A stretch of DNA of 64,000 nucleotides from Cytophaga aurantiaca DSM 3654 (GCF_000379725.1 NZ_KB903632.1:186001-250000); one strand, 5' to 3'; counted from the first letter of the stretch, positions 1 to 9,854 are shown. Notes: a model not told the origin generated them from the letters alone. Program-made: numbers and translations.

Positions 1-615
1 ATTGAGCAAACTAAAAAAATATTACACGATAAAGGTTTGCGTTACGAAATCAGTGACTCCACTTTTAAACCAGGCATTAAGGCATTTACTGTTTTAACGC
101 AGCATCCACTTGCAGGCAGTGAAGTAAAAGAAAACAGAAGAATCTACCTAAGCATTTCATCGCTTAATCCTCCTAGCATTAAAATGCCGGATCTATTAGA
201 CAATTCACAAAGAGGTGCTGAAATGCAATTGAAAAGTTTAGGCCTAGTTGTTGGACATATTTCTACTACACCCAATCCAAATAATTTTGTGTTAGGTCAG
301 TCGTATAATGGCTCACCTATAAAAGCAGGTTCTCCGATACCTAAAGGCTCTAAAATTGATCTGTTAGTAGGCTCCGGAAGAGGTGATACAGAAGTTGATG
401 TTCCCAATTTAGTTGGAATGTCTTTGGATGAAGCCAAAGCAATGATTAAAAGTATGGGTCTGGTAGAAGGTTTAATGATCATAGATCCATCCTCTAAAGA
501 AGCGGAAAATACGGTAACTAAACAGAAACCGGCATACCAAACAGGGCAAAAACTTCGTTCTGGTGATATGATAGACCTATGGTATGTTGGCGGTCCGGAT
601 ACTGTCAAACCATAA
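1..615 (+). CDS. PASTA-domain protein, C-terminal part (5' end outside window)
   Basis: The reading frame is open from the first base, so the gene begins before the window; an internal ATG at 37 is probably not the true start. About 204 residues are visible and form three PASTA-like units: one cut by the edge, one starting near KMPDLLDNSQ and one starting near DVPNLVGMSLDEA, each with the typical helix ending in a 'GL' turn. PASTA units bind peptidoglycan or unlinked muropeptides in other bacteria and here probably lie in the periplasm. No kinase or penicillin-binding domain is visible, so the N-terminal part decides the function. The T9SS gene follows 37 bp downstream on the same strand. Family certain, role unknown. 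Confidence 0.88.
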   Translation: MEQTKKILHDKGLRYEISDSTFKPGIKAFTVLTQHPLAGSEVKENRRIYLSISSLNPPSIKMPDLLDNSQRGAEMQLKSLGLVVGHISTTPNPNNFVLGQSYNGSPIKAGSPIPKGSKIDLLVGSGRGDTEVDVPNLVGMSLDEAKAMIKSMGLVEGLMIIDPSSKEAENTVTKQKPAYQTGQKLRSGDMIDLWYVGGPDTVKP

Positions 616-652
616 CTATTAATACGTATCAATCAATATTTTAATTTTATCA

Positions 653-2830
653 ATGAGCTATAAGGGACTTTTTTTTGTTATACCTGTTTTATTACTGACT
701 GCATTTTTATCGCATGCACAGCAGATGGGCTTGGCTCCACTGACTCAATATTCGGTTGGAGATACAAGATCAGGTGTGCAATTGCGTACAACAACAGTAA
801 CTCAACAAGACACGTTAAAAATTCCGTTTATAGAAGATTTTACAGGATATGGTTTACCTATCGATTCTATATCTGTTGACACACTGCAGACAGCAACTGA
901 CTTAGTATATAGGGTTACGCATTTAAAACTGCATGGATTAAAAGATAAAGATAGTATTCGCGTATACAATATATCAACTTCGAACATACCTGTCAGTGAC
1001 CTGTTAACAGGGAAAAAATTTGTTAAGGTAATTAACAAATACACGTTTCAGTTATTTAATGATCATAATTTACAAACACCTGCTACAGTAGCTGCAGAAA
1101 GAATCCATTATTTTAATTGGCTTCGCTTGGGTAAACAAGGATACAGCACAATGCCTGATACATTGGTTTTTCTGGATAATCAAGGTGGTGTTTTTATAAA
1201 TAACGATATGGCTGTTAATATGGTCAATAATGGAGTTGCAACTTTTGATGGTGTGAATTATAAAGGCATTCCTTATTCTACAACAACAACTAAAGGCTAT
1301 GCTGACAATTTAACTTCCTTACCATTTAATTTGTCGGGTTATACTATTAATGACAGTATCTACATGAGTTTTTACTGGCAATCAAGAAGCTTAGGAGAGA
1401 GCCCTCAATCGAATGAATTTTTATATCTGGAATTTCTGAATGCTTCAGGCACTTGGGTTAAAGTCTGGACCCAAAAGGGAGGTACTCAGACAAAGGACAC
1501 CTTTGATTTTGCCATAATACCTATAACAAATTCCTCTTATCTCCATAAAGGTTTCCGTTATCGATTCCGTTCGTATGGTGTCTTAAATGGAAGATTTGCC
1601 GTATGGAATGTCGATTACATATACATTAATAAAAACAGACTCACGGCTAACGAGCCTAAACTTAAGGATGTTTCTATAATTACAACCAACAGAAGTGCAT
1701 TAAAAAACTATACATCGGTACCTTATAAACACATCAAGGATCTGCCTGTTGCTACTATAACCAGTGAAACAGCACAGGCATTTATGAAAATAAGAGATAG
1801 CTTAAACATTTACCCCATCGATCTCCTTCATGCTTTTGCAATAAAAAGACAATACCTTGTGAGAGATAACAGAGGCAACGATAAAATCAAGTATAATATC
1901 GATCCGTTTTTTGCATCAAATAATGTATTCACTCAAACATTCACAGATACAATAGTTGGCAACTTAATGGATTCAGCATATGTCTTAAAGGAAGAGTTTT
2001 CATTCCAACCCTTAGATACACTTGGCGCCATTGACATGACCTTCAATAATTTCACATCCATTGAAACGTATTTTCATGATTCGTATGCCTATGATGACAA
2101 TACCCCCGAATGGGCATTCGTAAGTGCAAATGCAGGCGGCACCAAAATAGCAAATGGATATAAGATATTAAAAGCAGATCAACTAACCCATATTGATTTT
2201 TGCTTCATAAGAAATAATGGTCCGAACCTAACTAATTTTGCACTTACGATGAGTGTCTGGGAGCTGGATACAGCAGCTCATACAGCAGCCCCCCCCCTTT
2301 GTGAGCAGCAAATCGCTATACAATACAGTACAGATATAAATGGTTTTGTTCGATATGAATTAACAACACCCCTCCCGTTGGATTCTGGTAAAACATATTA
2401 TTTTGGATATTACCAGAAGTTCAGCGATGCGCTTTTTTTAGGCTTCGATAAAAATAACGATCATCTCGACCAAGTATACTTCTGCAATAGCAACGATGTC
2501 TGGGATAACTTTAAAGTTATATCTCCTGTACCCGGTTCTCTTATGATTCGTCCGGTTTTCAGTGACAATGAAATCATTACCGGAACAAGCGATCCGTTAG
2601 CCCAGCATAATCAATTTACTTTTTATCCAAATCCGGCTAAATCACAGTTACATTTCACCGGCGAACCCGAATATATAGCGATTTATGACTTAAGCGGACT
2701 TTTACTTTTAGAAAAAAAGATAGAAGGTACAGAACCCATTTCAATAGATGCCTTGCAAAATGGATTGTATGTGATCATTCTTTCAAAAGACAACTACAAA
2801 GAAGCAAAAAGGCTCATTATTCAAAAATAA
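653..2830 (+). CDS. Large secreted protein with T9SS type A sorting tail
   Basis: This 725-residue protein has an N-terminal signal peptide (about residues 1-22, ending SHA-QQ) and a C-terminal domain of about 70 residues that starts FYPNPAKSQLHF and ends with a short basic tail (RLIIQK). That tail is the type A cargo signal of the type IX secretion system, so the protein is expected at the cell surface or outside. The middle (residues 30-640) shows no catalytic motif I recognise and looks like a beta-rich extracellular region. Codons for residues 546-549 contain a run of nine C (2289-2297), unusual in this AT-rich sequence. The PASTA gene lies 37 bp upstream. Secretion route well supported, activity unknown. 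Confidence 0.85.
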   Translation: MSYKGLFFVIPVLLLTAFLSHAQQMGLAPLTQYSVGDTRSGVQLRTTTVTQQDTLKIPFIEDFTGYGLPIDSISVDTLQTATDLVYRVTHLKLHGLKDKDSIRVYNISTSNIPVSDLLTGKKFVKVINKYTFQLFNDHNLQTPATVAAERIHYFNWLRLGKQGYSTMPDTLVFLDNQGGVFINNDMAVNMVNNGVATFDGVNYKGIPYSTTTTKGYADNLTSLPFNLSGYTINDSIYMSFYWQSRSLGESPQSNEFLYLEFLNASGTWVKVWTQKGGTQTKDTFDFAIIPITNSSYLHKGFRYRFRSYGVLNGRFAVWNVDYIYINKNRLTANEPKLKDVSIITTNRSALKNYTSVPYKHIKDLPVATITSETAQAFMKIRDSLNIYPIDLLHAFAIKRQYLVRDNRGNDKIKYNIDPFFASNNVFTQTFTDTIVGNLMDSAYVLKEEFSFQPLDTLGAIDMTFNNFTSIETYFHDSYAYDDNTPEWAFVSANAGGTKIANGYKILKADQLTHIDFCFIRNNGPNLTNFALTMSVWELDTAAHTAAPPLCEQQIAIQYSTDINGFVRYELTTPLPLDSGKTYYFGYYQKFSDALFLGFDKNNDHLDQVYFCNSNDVWDNFKVISPVPGSLMIRPVFSDNEIITGTSDPLAQHNQFTFYPNPAKSQLHFTGEPEYIAIYDLSGLLLLEKKIEGTEPISIDALQNGLYVIILSKDNYKEAKRLIIQK

Positions 2831-2843
2831 GTGCTACCGATTC

Positions 2844-2879
2844 AGAAAGTGTAATTCTCTTTTTGTAATTTCACTTTCT
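2844..2879 (+). terminator. Weak hairpin between T9SS gene and glycosylphosphotransferase
   Basis: Arms AGAAAGTG (2844-2851) and CACTTTCT (2872-2879) pair perfectly, with a further AATT/AATT pairing inside after one mismatch. It lies 14 bp after the T9SS stop codon. There is no strong T-run after it, so it may be a weak terminator or only a stabilising 3' structure. Confidence 0.3.
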
Positions 2880-2892
2880 ATTATATTAAAAT

Positions 2893-4296
2893 ATGAATTC
2901 AAAATACAGCAAGTTTTTATGGTTAATCCAATTTCTAGGAGATGTATCATTAATAAATGTTGCGTTTTTTACTGCCTATTTAATTTCTGACCAAACTCCC
3001 CCATTCGGTCAAATTAAAGATCATTACATAACCTTGCACATAATTTTCAATATGGCCTGGTTCATTCTAGCATTCATTTTCAATATATATGTTTATTCCA
3101 CAGCCAGAAGACGTAAGCTCGAATTGGTTGTATGGAATATTATCAAGATCGTATCTCTTCATGTTTTAATCATTTTTACATTTATCGGAGCATTAAAAGA
3201 TTCTTATTACTCCAGACAAATGATTTTAATAACCTATTTATTAATAGGCGTAAGTATATTCGTATGGAGAATATTTTTCATAATGCTTCTGAACTGGTAC
3301 CGAAAATCCGGATCTAATTTTAGAAATGTACTTATTATCGGAGCCGGTCCTGTAGGATTACAGGTAATGAGATACGTAATTTCTAAAGACAATTCCGGAT
3401 ATCGTTTCATGGGCTTCTTAGACGATGCAATCAGCCATGTAAAACATAAAGAACTGGTTCTGGGAAATGTTGATGCGTTAAAAGAGATTTGTGAATCTAA
3501 AATGAAAATTGATGAGATTTTCTGTACGCTTCCATTTACTTCTTCCAAAAAGATCCGATCAATCATTGAATATGGAGACAACCACCTCATCCGTATCCAT
3601 CTGGTTCCTGACTTTAGAGGCTTTTTAAATAAAAAAGTTGATTTGGAATTTTATGATCATGTCCCTGTTTTAAATATTCGAAAAGAGCCTCTGGAGAATT
3701 TATTCAGTCGGATGTTAAAACGATTGTTTGATGTTGTTTTTTCTCTATTCGTTTTAATATTTATATGCAGCTGGTTGTTCCCTTTACTTGCAATTGCGAT
3801 TAAGCTAAGTTCTCCAGGACCAATACTCTTCATTCAAAAAAGAAGTGGTCGAAACAATGAAGAATTTGATTGTTACAAATTCAGAAGTATGTCTGTGAAC
3901 AAAGACTCGGACAATGTTCAGGCAATTAAAAATGATACCCGTATAACATTGATCGGTAAATTTTTAAGGAAATCAAACCTCGATGAACTACCGCAATTTG
4001 TCAATGTGCTTATCGGAAACATGTCTGTTGTTGGTCCACGTCCGCATATGTTAAAACATACAAAAGACTATTCTGCAATCATTGATAAATTCATGGTGCG
4101 CCATTTAATCAAACCAGGCATCACTGGCTGGGCACAAGTCAATGGATTCAGAGGTGCTACAACTCAACCCAGGTACATGATGAAACGTGTTCGATATGAC
4201 TTATGGTACATCGAAAACTGGACCTTCTTACTGGACATTCAGATTATTTTCATGACTGTTTATACAATGCTTAAAGGCGATAAAAATGCGTTTTAA
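2893..4296 (+). CDS. Undecaprenyl-phosphate glycosylphosphotransferase (exopolysaccharide initiating enzyme)
   Basis: This 467-residue protein has the full WcaJ/WbaP-type layout. Four or five membrane helices (about residues 8-135) are followed by a nucleotide-binding-like region (NVLIIGAGPVGLQVMRYV, about 145-162). From about residue 272 there is a bacterial sugar transferase domain with KRLFDVVFSL, PGPILFIQKRSGRN, the YKFRSM segment, SNLDELPQ with the catalytic Asp-Glu pair, VVGPRPH and the KPGITGWAQVNG ending. The family moves a sugar phosphate from a UDP-sugar to undecaprenyl phosphate on the inner face of the cytoplasmic membrane, the first step of repeat-unit synthesis. The sugar cannot be told from sequence. 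The next gene overlaps it by 11 bp, so both are probably one transcript. Confidence 0.93.
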   Translation: MNSKYSKFLWLIQFLGDVSLINVAFFTAYLISDQTPPFGQIKDHYITLHIIFNMAWFILAFIFNIYVYSTARRRKLELVVWNIIKIVSLHVLIIFTFIGALKDSYYSRQMILITYLLIGVSIFVWRIFFIMLLNWYRKSGSNFRNVLIIGAGPVGLQVMRYVISKDNSGYRFMGFLDDAISHVKHKELVLGNVDALKEICESKMKIDEIFCTLPFTSSKKIRSIIEYGDNHLIRIHLVPDFRGFLNKKVDLEFYDHVPVLNIRKEPLENLFSRMLKRLFDVVFSLFVLIFICSWLFPLLAIAIKLSSPGPILFIQKRSGRNNEEFDCYKFRSMSVNKDSDNVQAIKNDTRITLIGKFLRKSNLDELPQFVNVLIGNMSVVGPRPHMLKHTKDYSAIIDKFMVRHLIKPGITGWAQVNGFRGATTQPRYMMKRVRYDLWYIENWTFLLDIQIIFMTVYTMLKGDKNAF

Positions 4297-5914
4297 ACTT
4301 GGATGTATTATTTTTATAGCTGCATTTCATACAGCTGCCCTAGGACAAAGCAGATTTAGCCCGTTAGAGCGTCAATATTTACTAAGTGAAGAAGCTTCTA
4401 TCCATTCTAAAGACAACGATCTACACACATCTATTCAGCCATATTTTATAAAAGAAACAAAGGGGTTATATAATCAAGATAGTTTACGAAATGGAATAAA
4501 ATATTCTATTCAGCGAAAAAACTTTTTTACAAAAGTTGCTGATAACTTTGTAAATAATTATTTGATACCAATTGATTCAGGCATCGTATCAATCAGAGCC
4601 ACTCCATTATTTGATTTTGAACTTCAATACGACCCAGGTAAGAAGCAACAGTATTACAGAAATACCCGAGGCTTTTTAGTGTATGGTGATTTTGGAGATA
4701 AGTTTTCCTTCTACACCGGCTTTTACGAAAACCAGGCGAGCTTTCCCGATTACATCAATACATTTATAGATTCTAATTTAGTTGTACCCGGACAAGGACT
4801 AACCAAAAGTTTTAAAGGAAATGGAGGACAGGATTTCAGTATTCCTTTTGGGTATGTGTGTTATGCGCCCAACAGATATGTAACGGTCCAATTTGGTCAG
4901 GATAAAAATTTTATCGGAAATGGGTATCGTTCTTTATTACGCTCAGACAATTCAACCAATAATCCATTCTTTAAAATACAAACTTCGTTTTGGCATATTA
5001 AATACATGGTCATGTATGAACAATTCCAGGATGTTCGTGCAGAAGCATCAACGGTGCTGGGGAAAGGCTACCCGAAAAAATATTCCACTACCCACTACTT
5101 AAGCTGGAAGATTAATCGATCTTTTGAGTTAGGCTTTTTTGAATCCATTATATGGCAAGCTGCAGATTCTAATGGAGTAAGAGGTTTTGACTGGTCTTAT
5201 CTAAACCCTGTAATTTTTCTAAGACCAACTGAAGCTTACAACGGGTCTGCCGACAATGCGCTGATGGGTATAAATGTAAAATACCAGATCCTACATAATA
5301 TGTATGCATACGGGCAATTCATTTTAGATGATATGAAATTCGATGAATTAAAGAAACCGAACTCAGCATATCCTCAAAAATATGGCTTTCAATTAGGGGG
5401 ACGTTATTTTAATATTGCCAAAATCAAAGGTCTTGCTGTACAAGGTGAGATGAATTATGTAATGCCATACACCTATTCACATCGTTTATCGCTGCAGAAT
5501 TATTCGCATTACGATCAATCCTTGGCACACCCACAAAATGCCAACTTTATTGAATACATTGGAATCATTGATTACAATAAAAAAAGATGGTCTATTTCAA
5601 ATCGATTGGTTTATTGTACCTATGGAGCAGATCAAACTGCTGCAACAAACTTTGGACATAACATTTTTGCAGACATCAGTCAATATCCAAGCAATTATTA
5701 TACAAATGGCCATCAAAAAATTCTGCAAGGATATAAAACTACTCTCTTTTACAACACCTTCACTGCTGCATACATCATCAACCCCAAAGTGAATATGCGT
5801 CTTGAAGCATCCTTTACGTTGCGTTCTCAAAAAACAGCAGATGCAAAGGATACAGATAAGATTATTGGATTCAGTTTTAAAACTGCTTTATTCAATAAGT
5901 ATTATGACTTTTAA
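4286..5914 (+). CDS. Wzi/RemB-like outer-membrane beta-barrel
   Basis: The 542-residue protein begins with a signal peptide (cleavage near residue 20, LGQS) and continues with many amphipathic beta strands and aromatic girdles, and it ends with aromatic residues (NKYYDF), as outer-membrane barrels do. Segments such as FIGNGYRSLLRSDNS resemble proteins annotated as capsule assembly Wzi or gliding motility RemB in Bacteroidota. Wzi anchors capsule at the outer membrane and RemB is a mobile surface protein. The 11-bp overlap with the initiating glycosylphosphotransferase favours a role in holding or exporting the polymer, but that is inference. Length is close to the usual 470-550 residues. No T9SS tail is present. 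Confidence 0.72.
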   Translation: MRFKLGCIIFIAAFHTAALGQSRFSPLERQYLLSEEASIHSKDNDLHTSIQPYFIKETKGLYNQDSLRNGIKYSIQRKNFFTKVADNFVNNYLIPIDSGIVSIRATPLFDFELQYDPGKKQQYYRNTRGFLVYGDFGDKFSFYTGFYENQASFPDYINTFIDSNLVVPGQGLTKSFKGNGGQDFSIPFGYVCYAPNRYVTVQFGQDKNFIGNGYRSLLRSDNSTNNPFFKIQTSFWHIKYMVMYEQFQDVRAEASTVLGKGYPKKYSTTHYLSWKINRSFELGFFESIIWQAADSNGVRGFDWSYLNPVIFLRPTEAYNGSADNALMGINVKYQILHNMYAYGQFILDDMKFDELKKPNSAYPQKYGFQLGGRYFNIAKIKGLAVQGEMNYVMPYTYSHRLSLQNYSHYDQSLAHPQNANFIEYIGIIDYNKKRWSISNRLVYCTYGADQTAATNFGHNIFADISQYPSNYYTNGHQKILQGYKTTLFYNTFTAAYIINPKVNMRLEASFTLRSQKTADAKDTDKIIGFSFKTALFNKYYDF

Positions 5915-6180
5915 AATCTTAGTTGATCTTTAGCTACTTCTATCTAACATCTCCTTCAATAAGATCTTATCAACCGGAGATTTACGTGAGGCTACCAATT
6001 GAATCTCATAATAATAACTCACAGATTTATAAGATTAATTTCAGTCCTAAAAAGTGTTTTATTTTTTGTTTAATAGGCAGTTAGTTTTTTCTTTTCAATC
6101 CAGGTCTTGTCATTCACCGCAGACATAATGAATGTAGAATATTTGGTGTCAATTTATTTAAGATGACACAGCCCTATACA
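5915..6180. other. Spacer between convergent genes, no gene seen
   Basis: Together with the following terminator this forms a 331-bp gap between two convergent genes. It is AT-rich, shows no open frame with a recognisable protein, and no tRNA or obvious repeat. It probably holds only 3' untranslated sequence. Confidence 0.5.
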
Positions 6181-6220
6181 ACAAAAAGCCATACCTTAAT
6201 TATTAAGTATGGCTTTTTGT
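6181..6220. terminator. Bidirectional Rho-independent terminator
   Basis: The 14-base arms ACAAAAAGCCATAC and its exact complement at the right end form a strong stem, extended by TTAA/TTAA after one bulged C. The arms begin and end with A5/T5 runs, so the hairpin has a T-run on both strands. It lies between the Wzi/RemB-like gene (+) and the DUF6089 gene (-), as expected for a shared terminator. Confidence 0.85.
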
Positions 6221-6245
6221 TTATAGGATAATCAACCCGAAGGTA

Positions 6246-7157
6246 TTAGTTTTTACGTAATAACGTTTTATCGTTATGGAATTTAGGCTTGTGATTTTTC
6301 GTGAATGTATATACTATACCTGCTGAAAAAATGAAGTATCCGTCATTATTTTTCGGATTCCCTCTATAATCCTGAGGTGTATTTGCATCCGAACCGTTAT
6401 AAGGGAAATTTGTTGATTTATTCGACATGGCCGCAGAAATGGTATTGTCGAATGAACTCGCAGGATCATATTTTGCTTTACTAACGTCGTCAATATGATC
6501 TGTGGTTGTGTAGCGGTATCCGCCCTCAACCATAAAACTCCATTTGTATGTGTATCTGAATTTTAAGCCAAAACCAGCCGTATATAAGAAAGCTATATTT
6601 CCGTATTTGGTGTGTTCTGTTTCCAAAGGACGCAATTGATGCCATTTACCATTTCCCATCTGTCCCCATGGATCATAGGTCATTAAGCCCACACCTGCAT
6701 AAATATATGGATTGATCTTTGGACGTCTACGCATCATTTTTTCATAGGGAAAAAAATCAAATTGTCCGGAAGCAATAAATTCCCAGTTTGAAGATCTGAA
6801 ATTTAAATTTCGATATTTGTAGTAGTCATCGGAATACAATCTAAAAAAACGAACATCTGCTCTTAAACTCAGACGTTTCTTTAAATAATTTGTTCTTAAC
6901 AATGCACTTGCGCCTATTTGAGGTCTGAATTTAAAGCAATCAATACCTTCGCATAAATCTCCATAATACGTAGCGTATCCAATAGTTCCAAAGATACTTA
7001 TCAATTCATTTTTAGAAATCTTTTTCAGACTAATGCCTGGTTGTGCTTTGCCTTTATGATATTGACCTTTATAGATTCGTCTTGTTTGCGCATTCGTAAT
7101 AAATGACAATAAAAGACTTAAAACTATTAGAATTACTGAAAGATTGCGCAATCTCAT
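6246..7157 (-). CDS. DUF6089-like outer-membrane protein (copy 1)
   Basis: The 303-residue protein starts with a signal peptide (about residues 1-23, ending TNA-QT) and then shows an outer-membrane barrel pattern: alternating strands, GTIGYATYYGDL near the N-terminus, RPQIGASALLRTNYLKKRLS, and NPYIYAGVGLMTYDPWGQ. These features match the DUF6089 family, common in Bacteroidota and of unknown function. The neighbouring protein at 7313-8242 is a close paralogue; both share KWHQLRPLETEH exactly. The mature N-terminus is basic (RRIYKGQYHKGKAQPG). Function unknown; location in the outer membrane is likely. Confidence 0.78.
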   Translation of the reverse strand: MRLRNLSVILIVLSLLLSFITNAQTRRIYKGQYHKGKAQPGISLKKISKNELISIFGTIGYATYYGDLCEGIDCFKFRPQIGASALLRTNYLKKRLSLRADVRFFRLYSDDYYKYRNLNFRSSNWEFIASGQFDFFPYEKMMRRRPKINPYIYAGVGLMTYDPWGQMGNGKWHQLRPLETEHTKYGNIAFLYTAGFGLKFRYTYKWSFMVEGGYRYTTTDHIDDVSKAKYDPASSFDNTISAAMSNKSTNFPYNGSDANTPQDYRGNPKNNDGYFIFSAGIVYTFTKNHKPKFHNDKTLLRKN

Positions 7158-7312
7158 GATGTTAATTTAATATACCTCTTAAAAATAAGAATTCAAGTTA
7201 ATTATTACAAATTTCAGTTCGTTTATTTGTACATATTTTATACATAATATCTCTATTAGACATATTTCAATTATAAAATATAACTTTATTCATATTATTA
7301 TATCAGAGATTC

Positions 7313-8242
7313 TTATTTCCGTAGCAAGTTTCCTCCTCTAGATGTTCTACGAGTATGGTGTTTTGTAAACGTATAGGTCATTCCTACAGAGACGATAACA
7401 TACCCATCATTATATTTTCCACTACCCCTACCTGTTTTAACTGTAGTGGGATTGGGTTGAGTTGATTTATTTGACATCATCCTTGATATTGAATTATCAA
7501 AAGAATTTCCTGCAGGATAATATGGACCATTTACATCATCAATATAATCGGTTGTTGTAAAGCGATATCCTGCTTCGAACATAAAATTCCAGCGATAGCT
7601 GTGACTGTATTTAAAACCCAGTCCTACCGTATACACAAAAGTTACATTGCCGTATTTAACATGCTCTGTTTCCAAAGGACGCAATTGATGCCATTTACCA
7701 TTTGACATTTGTCCCCAGGGATCAAAAGTCATTAAACCTATACCTGCATAAACATATGGATTAATTTTTGTTCTTCTGCGCATCAGTTTTTCATAGGGGA
7801 AAAGATCAACCTGCCCTAAAGCTAAGAATTCCCAATTGGTAGATCTGAAATCTAAATTTCTATCTTTATAAATATCATTTGAGTGTAATCTGAAACCACG
7901 TATATCCGCTCTCAGGTTTAAACGTTTTCCTAAATACTGGGTACGTAATATGGCTCCCAAACCCATTTGAGGTGTGAAAGAATGCCCGCTAAATGTACCG
8001 GATAAATCACCGTTGTAAGTTGCCAAACCGCCCGTTACACATAATGTAAGCAATTCGTTTTTTGTAATATTTCTTAAGGAAATATTTGAAGTTCTTCTTC
8101 CTCCTCCATGATATTGTCCTTTATACAGCTTTTTTTGCGCCTGTGCAGCTACATCAATAGCTAGAATACTTAAGATTAAAAAAATGGACCTAATAAATAA
8201 TGATTGAAACATAGTCGTAGTAGATGTAAACATACTGTTCAT
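7313..8242 (-). CDS. DUF6089-like outer-membrane protein (copy 2)
   Basis: At 309 residues this is a tandem paralogue of the protein at 6246-7157. Shared segments include KWHQLRPLETEH, NPYVYAGIGLMTFDPWGQMS and the LRADIRGFRLHSND strand. It has a longer N-terminus; an inner Met (MFQSLFIRSIFLILSI) could be the real start of the signal peptide. The predicted mature protein is a small beta-barrel. The gap to copy 1 is 155 bp, wide enough for a separate promoter, so the copies may be expressed differently. Function unknown. Confidence 0.78.
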   Translation of the reverse strand: MNSMFTSTTTMFQSLFIRSIFLILSILAIDVAAQAQKKLYKGQYHGGGRRTSNISLRNITKNELLTLCVTGGLATYNGDLSGTFSGHSFTPQMGLGAILRTQYLGKRLNLRADIRGFRLHSNDIYKDRNLDFRSTNWEFLALGQVDLFPYEKLMRRRTKINPYVYAGIGLMTFDPWGQMSNGKWHQLRPLETEHVKYGNVTFVYTVGLGFKYSHSYRWNFMFEAGYRFTTTDYIDDVNGPYYPAGNSFDNSISRMMSNKSTQPNPTTVKTGRGSGKYNDGYVIVSVGMTYTFTKHHTRRTSRGGNLLRK

Positions 8243-8328
8243 TTGAAAAAAACAAACTTTCAGGTTTTATTATTCAACGATGAAAGATACTAAAATTACT
8301 ACTGTATTTACATAGGATATTTGAAAAT

Positions 8329-8370
8329 AATAATGCAAAACGTACAACATAGTTTCAATTTTGCATTATT
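8329..8370 (-). terminator. Hairpin downstream of amt
   Basis: Perfect 12-base arms AATAATGCAAAA (8329-8340) and TTTTGCATTATT (8359-8370) enclose an 18-base loop. The hairpin starts 14 bp beyond the amt stop codon on the minus strand. The stem is AT-rich with only a weak T-run, so it is a plausible but not strong terminator. Confidence 0.5.
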
Positions 8371-8383
8371 ATAATGAATTATA

Positions 8384-9784
8384 TTAATATTCTTTATCCA
8401 TATCAATGTTATAGGCTTTCATTCCATGTTCAGCAATATCCAGGCCTTCAATTTCTTCTTTTGCAGAAACTCTTAATCCCACCGTTTTAGAGATAATTGT
8501 AAAAACAATATAGGATACAGGAAATACAAAAGCAGCAACTGCAGTAATTCCAATTAACTGTGTTATCAACTGAGAAAAACCAGCGCCTTCTGCAGAACCA
8601 CCAAAACCTTTATCTCCTAATATTCCCACAAACAAGGTGCCTAATATACCACATACCAAATGCACGGAAGTAGCTCCTACCGGATCATCGACTTTAATTT
8701 TATCAAAAAACACCACAGCAAATACAACCACAGAACCTGAGATCAAACCGATAAGAATGGATTCGTTCGGACTCATTAAATCAGCTCCTGCAGTAATACC
8801 TACCAAACCGCCTAAAATACCATTCAGTATCATTGATAAATCAAGTGTTTTCAAATATACATAGGCTGTGATTAATGCGCCAATAGCACCTGCCGCTGCG
8901 GACAAAGAAGTAGTTGCCAAAACCAATGAGGTGCGTGCAGGATCCGCCGATAATACAGAGCCTCCATTGAAACCAAACCAGCCCAACCACAATAGAAATA
9001 CTCCGATTGTAGCCAACGGCATGCTGTGCCCGGGTATAGGAATAATTTTACCATCAACATATTTCCCAATACGTGGACCAAGTACAATCACCCCGGCCAA
9101 CGCCGCCCAGCCACCTACACTATGCACTATGGTAGATCCTGCAAAATCATAGAATGATGGCAAGTCTCCACCGATTACATTTAACCAGCCACCGCCCCAA
9201 CCCCACATGCCAACGATTGGATAAATTACTCCTATAATGATAAAAGTAAAGATCATATAACTGGTTATTTTAATACGCTCCGCTACAGCGCCGGAAACAA
9301 TTGTTGCAGCAGTTGCAGCAAACATTGCCTGAAATAAAAAGTTTGTCCAATAGGTGTAGCCACTGTTATACGATAGATCCAGCTTGCCATCTATCAATGG
9401 TTCCTCAAGTCCAAATCCTGCAAAGCCATATATTTTTTCAGCATAGTTGGCTCCCGGATACATTAAATTAAGTCCCCATAAAGAAAATATAATGATGCCA
9501 ATAGCAGGTGTAATGGTATTTTTAAATAAAATATTTGTTGTATTTTTTGATCGGGCCAAACCTGATTCAACGCTGGCAAAACCAAGATTCATGATGAAGA
9601 CCAAAGCGGTACAGATCATCATCCAAATATTACTTGATGTTAAACTGATTGACTCAACCTGTGCCTGTGTTGCATTTACTAAAGTTGCCGATACCAATGT
9701 ATCTACAGGTATTGCACTGACCGTTTTTATGGTATCTATGATTGTAGCTGCCGCCTCTACTGTATCTAATACTGCTGTTGTCAT
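8384..9784 (-). CDS. amt: Ammonium transporter (Amt family)
   Basis: The 466-residue protein has a hydrophobic N-terminal stretch followed by eleven or so membrane helices. The Amt signature is clear: YDFAGSTIVHSVGG contains the conserved Asp and the first pore His, and VHLVCGILGT contains the second pore His of the twin-His pair. The short cytosolic C-terminus (EEIEGLDIAEHGMKAY) matches the segment that touches PII proteins. The family carries ammonium into the cell across the cytoplasmic membrane. The PII gene lies 70 bp upstream on the same strand, the standard glnK-amt pairing, though here PII is transcribed first. The N-terminus is long and rich in Thr/Val, as in some Bacteroidota Amt proteins with a cleaved leader. 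Confidence 0.96.
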   Translation of the reverse strand: MTTAVLDTVEAAATIIDTIKTVSAIPVDTLVSATLVNATQAQVESISLTSSNIWMMICTALVFIMNLGFASVESGLARSKNTTNILFKNTITPAIGIIIFSLWGLNLMYPGANYAEKIYGFAGFGLEEPLIDGKLDLSYNSGYTYWTNFLFQAMFAATAATIVSGAVAERIKITSYMIFTFIIIGVIYPIVGMWGWGGGWLNVIGGDLPSFYDFAGSTIVHSVGGWAALAGVIVLGPRIGKYVDGKIIPIPGHSMPLATIGVFLLWLGWFGFNGGSVLSADPARTSLVLATTSLSAAAGAIGALITAYVYLKTLDLSMILNGILGGLVGITAGADLMSPNESILIGLISGSVVVFAVVFFDKIKVDDPVGATSVHLVCGILGTLFVGILGDKGFGGSAEGAGFSQLITQLIGITAVAAFVFPVSYIVFTIISKTVGLRVSAKEEIEGLDIAEHGMKAYNIDMDKEY

Positions 9785-9854
9785 AGTATTTTATATTTAG
9801 TTCGTTTAATTCAAAAAGTATAAATTGATAAAAGGGGTTCTTCTTATGCTTCCG

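Noticed and set aside
6181-6220. Strong palindrome that could be a regulatory site
   Set aside because: T-runs on both ends and the place between convergent genes fit a shared terminator.
8637-9152. Plus-strand open frames of 75 and 94 codons opposite amt
   Set aside because: They lie fully inside a strongly conserved gene on the other strand and have no recognisable sequence; they are shadows.
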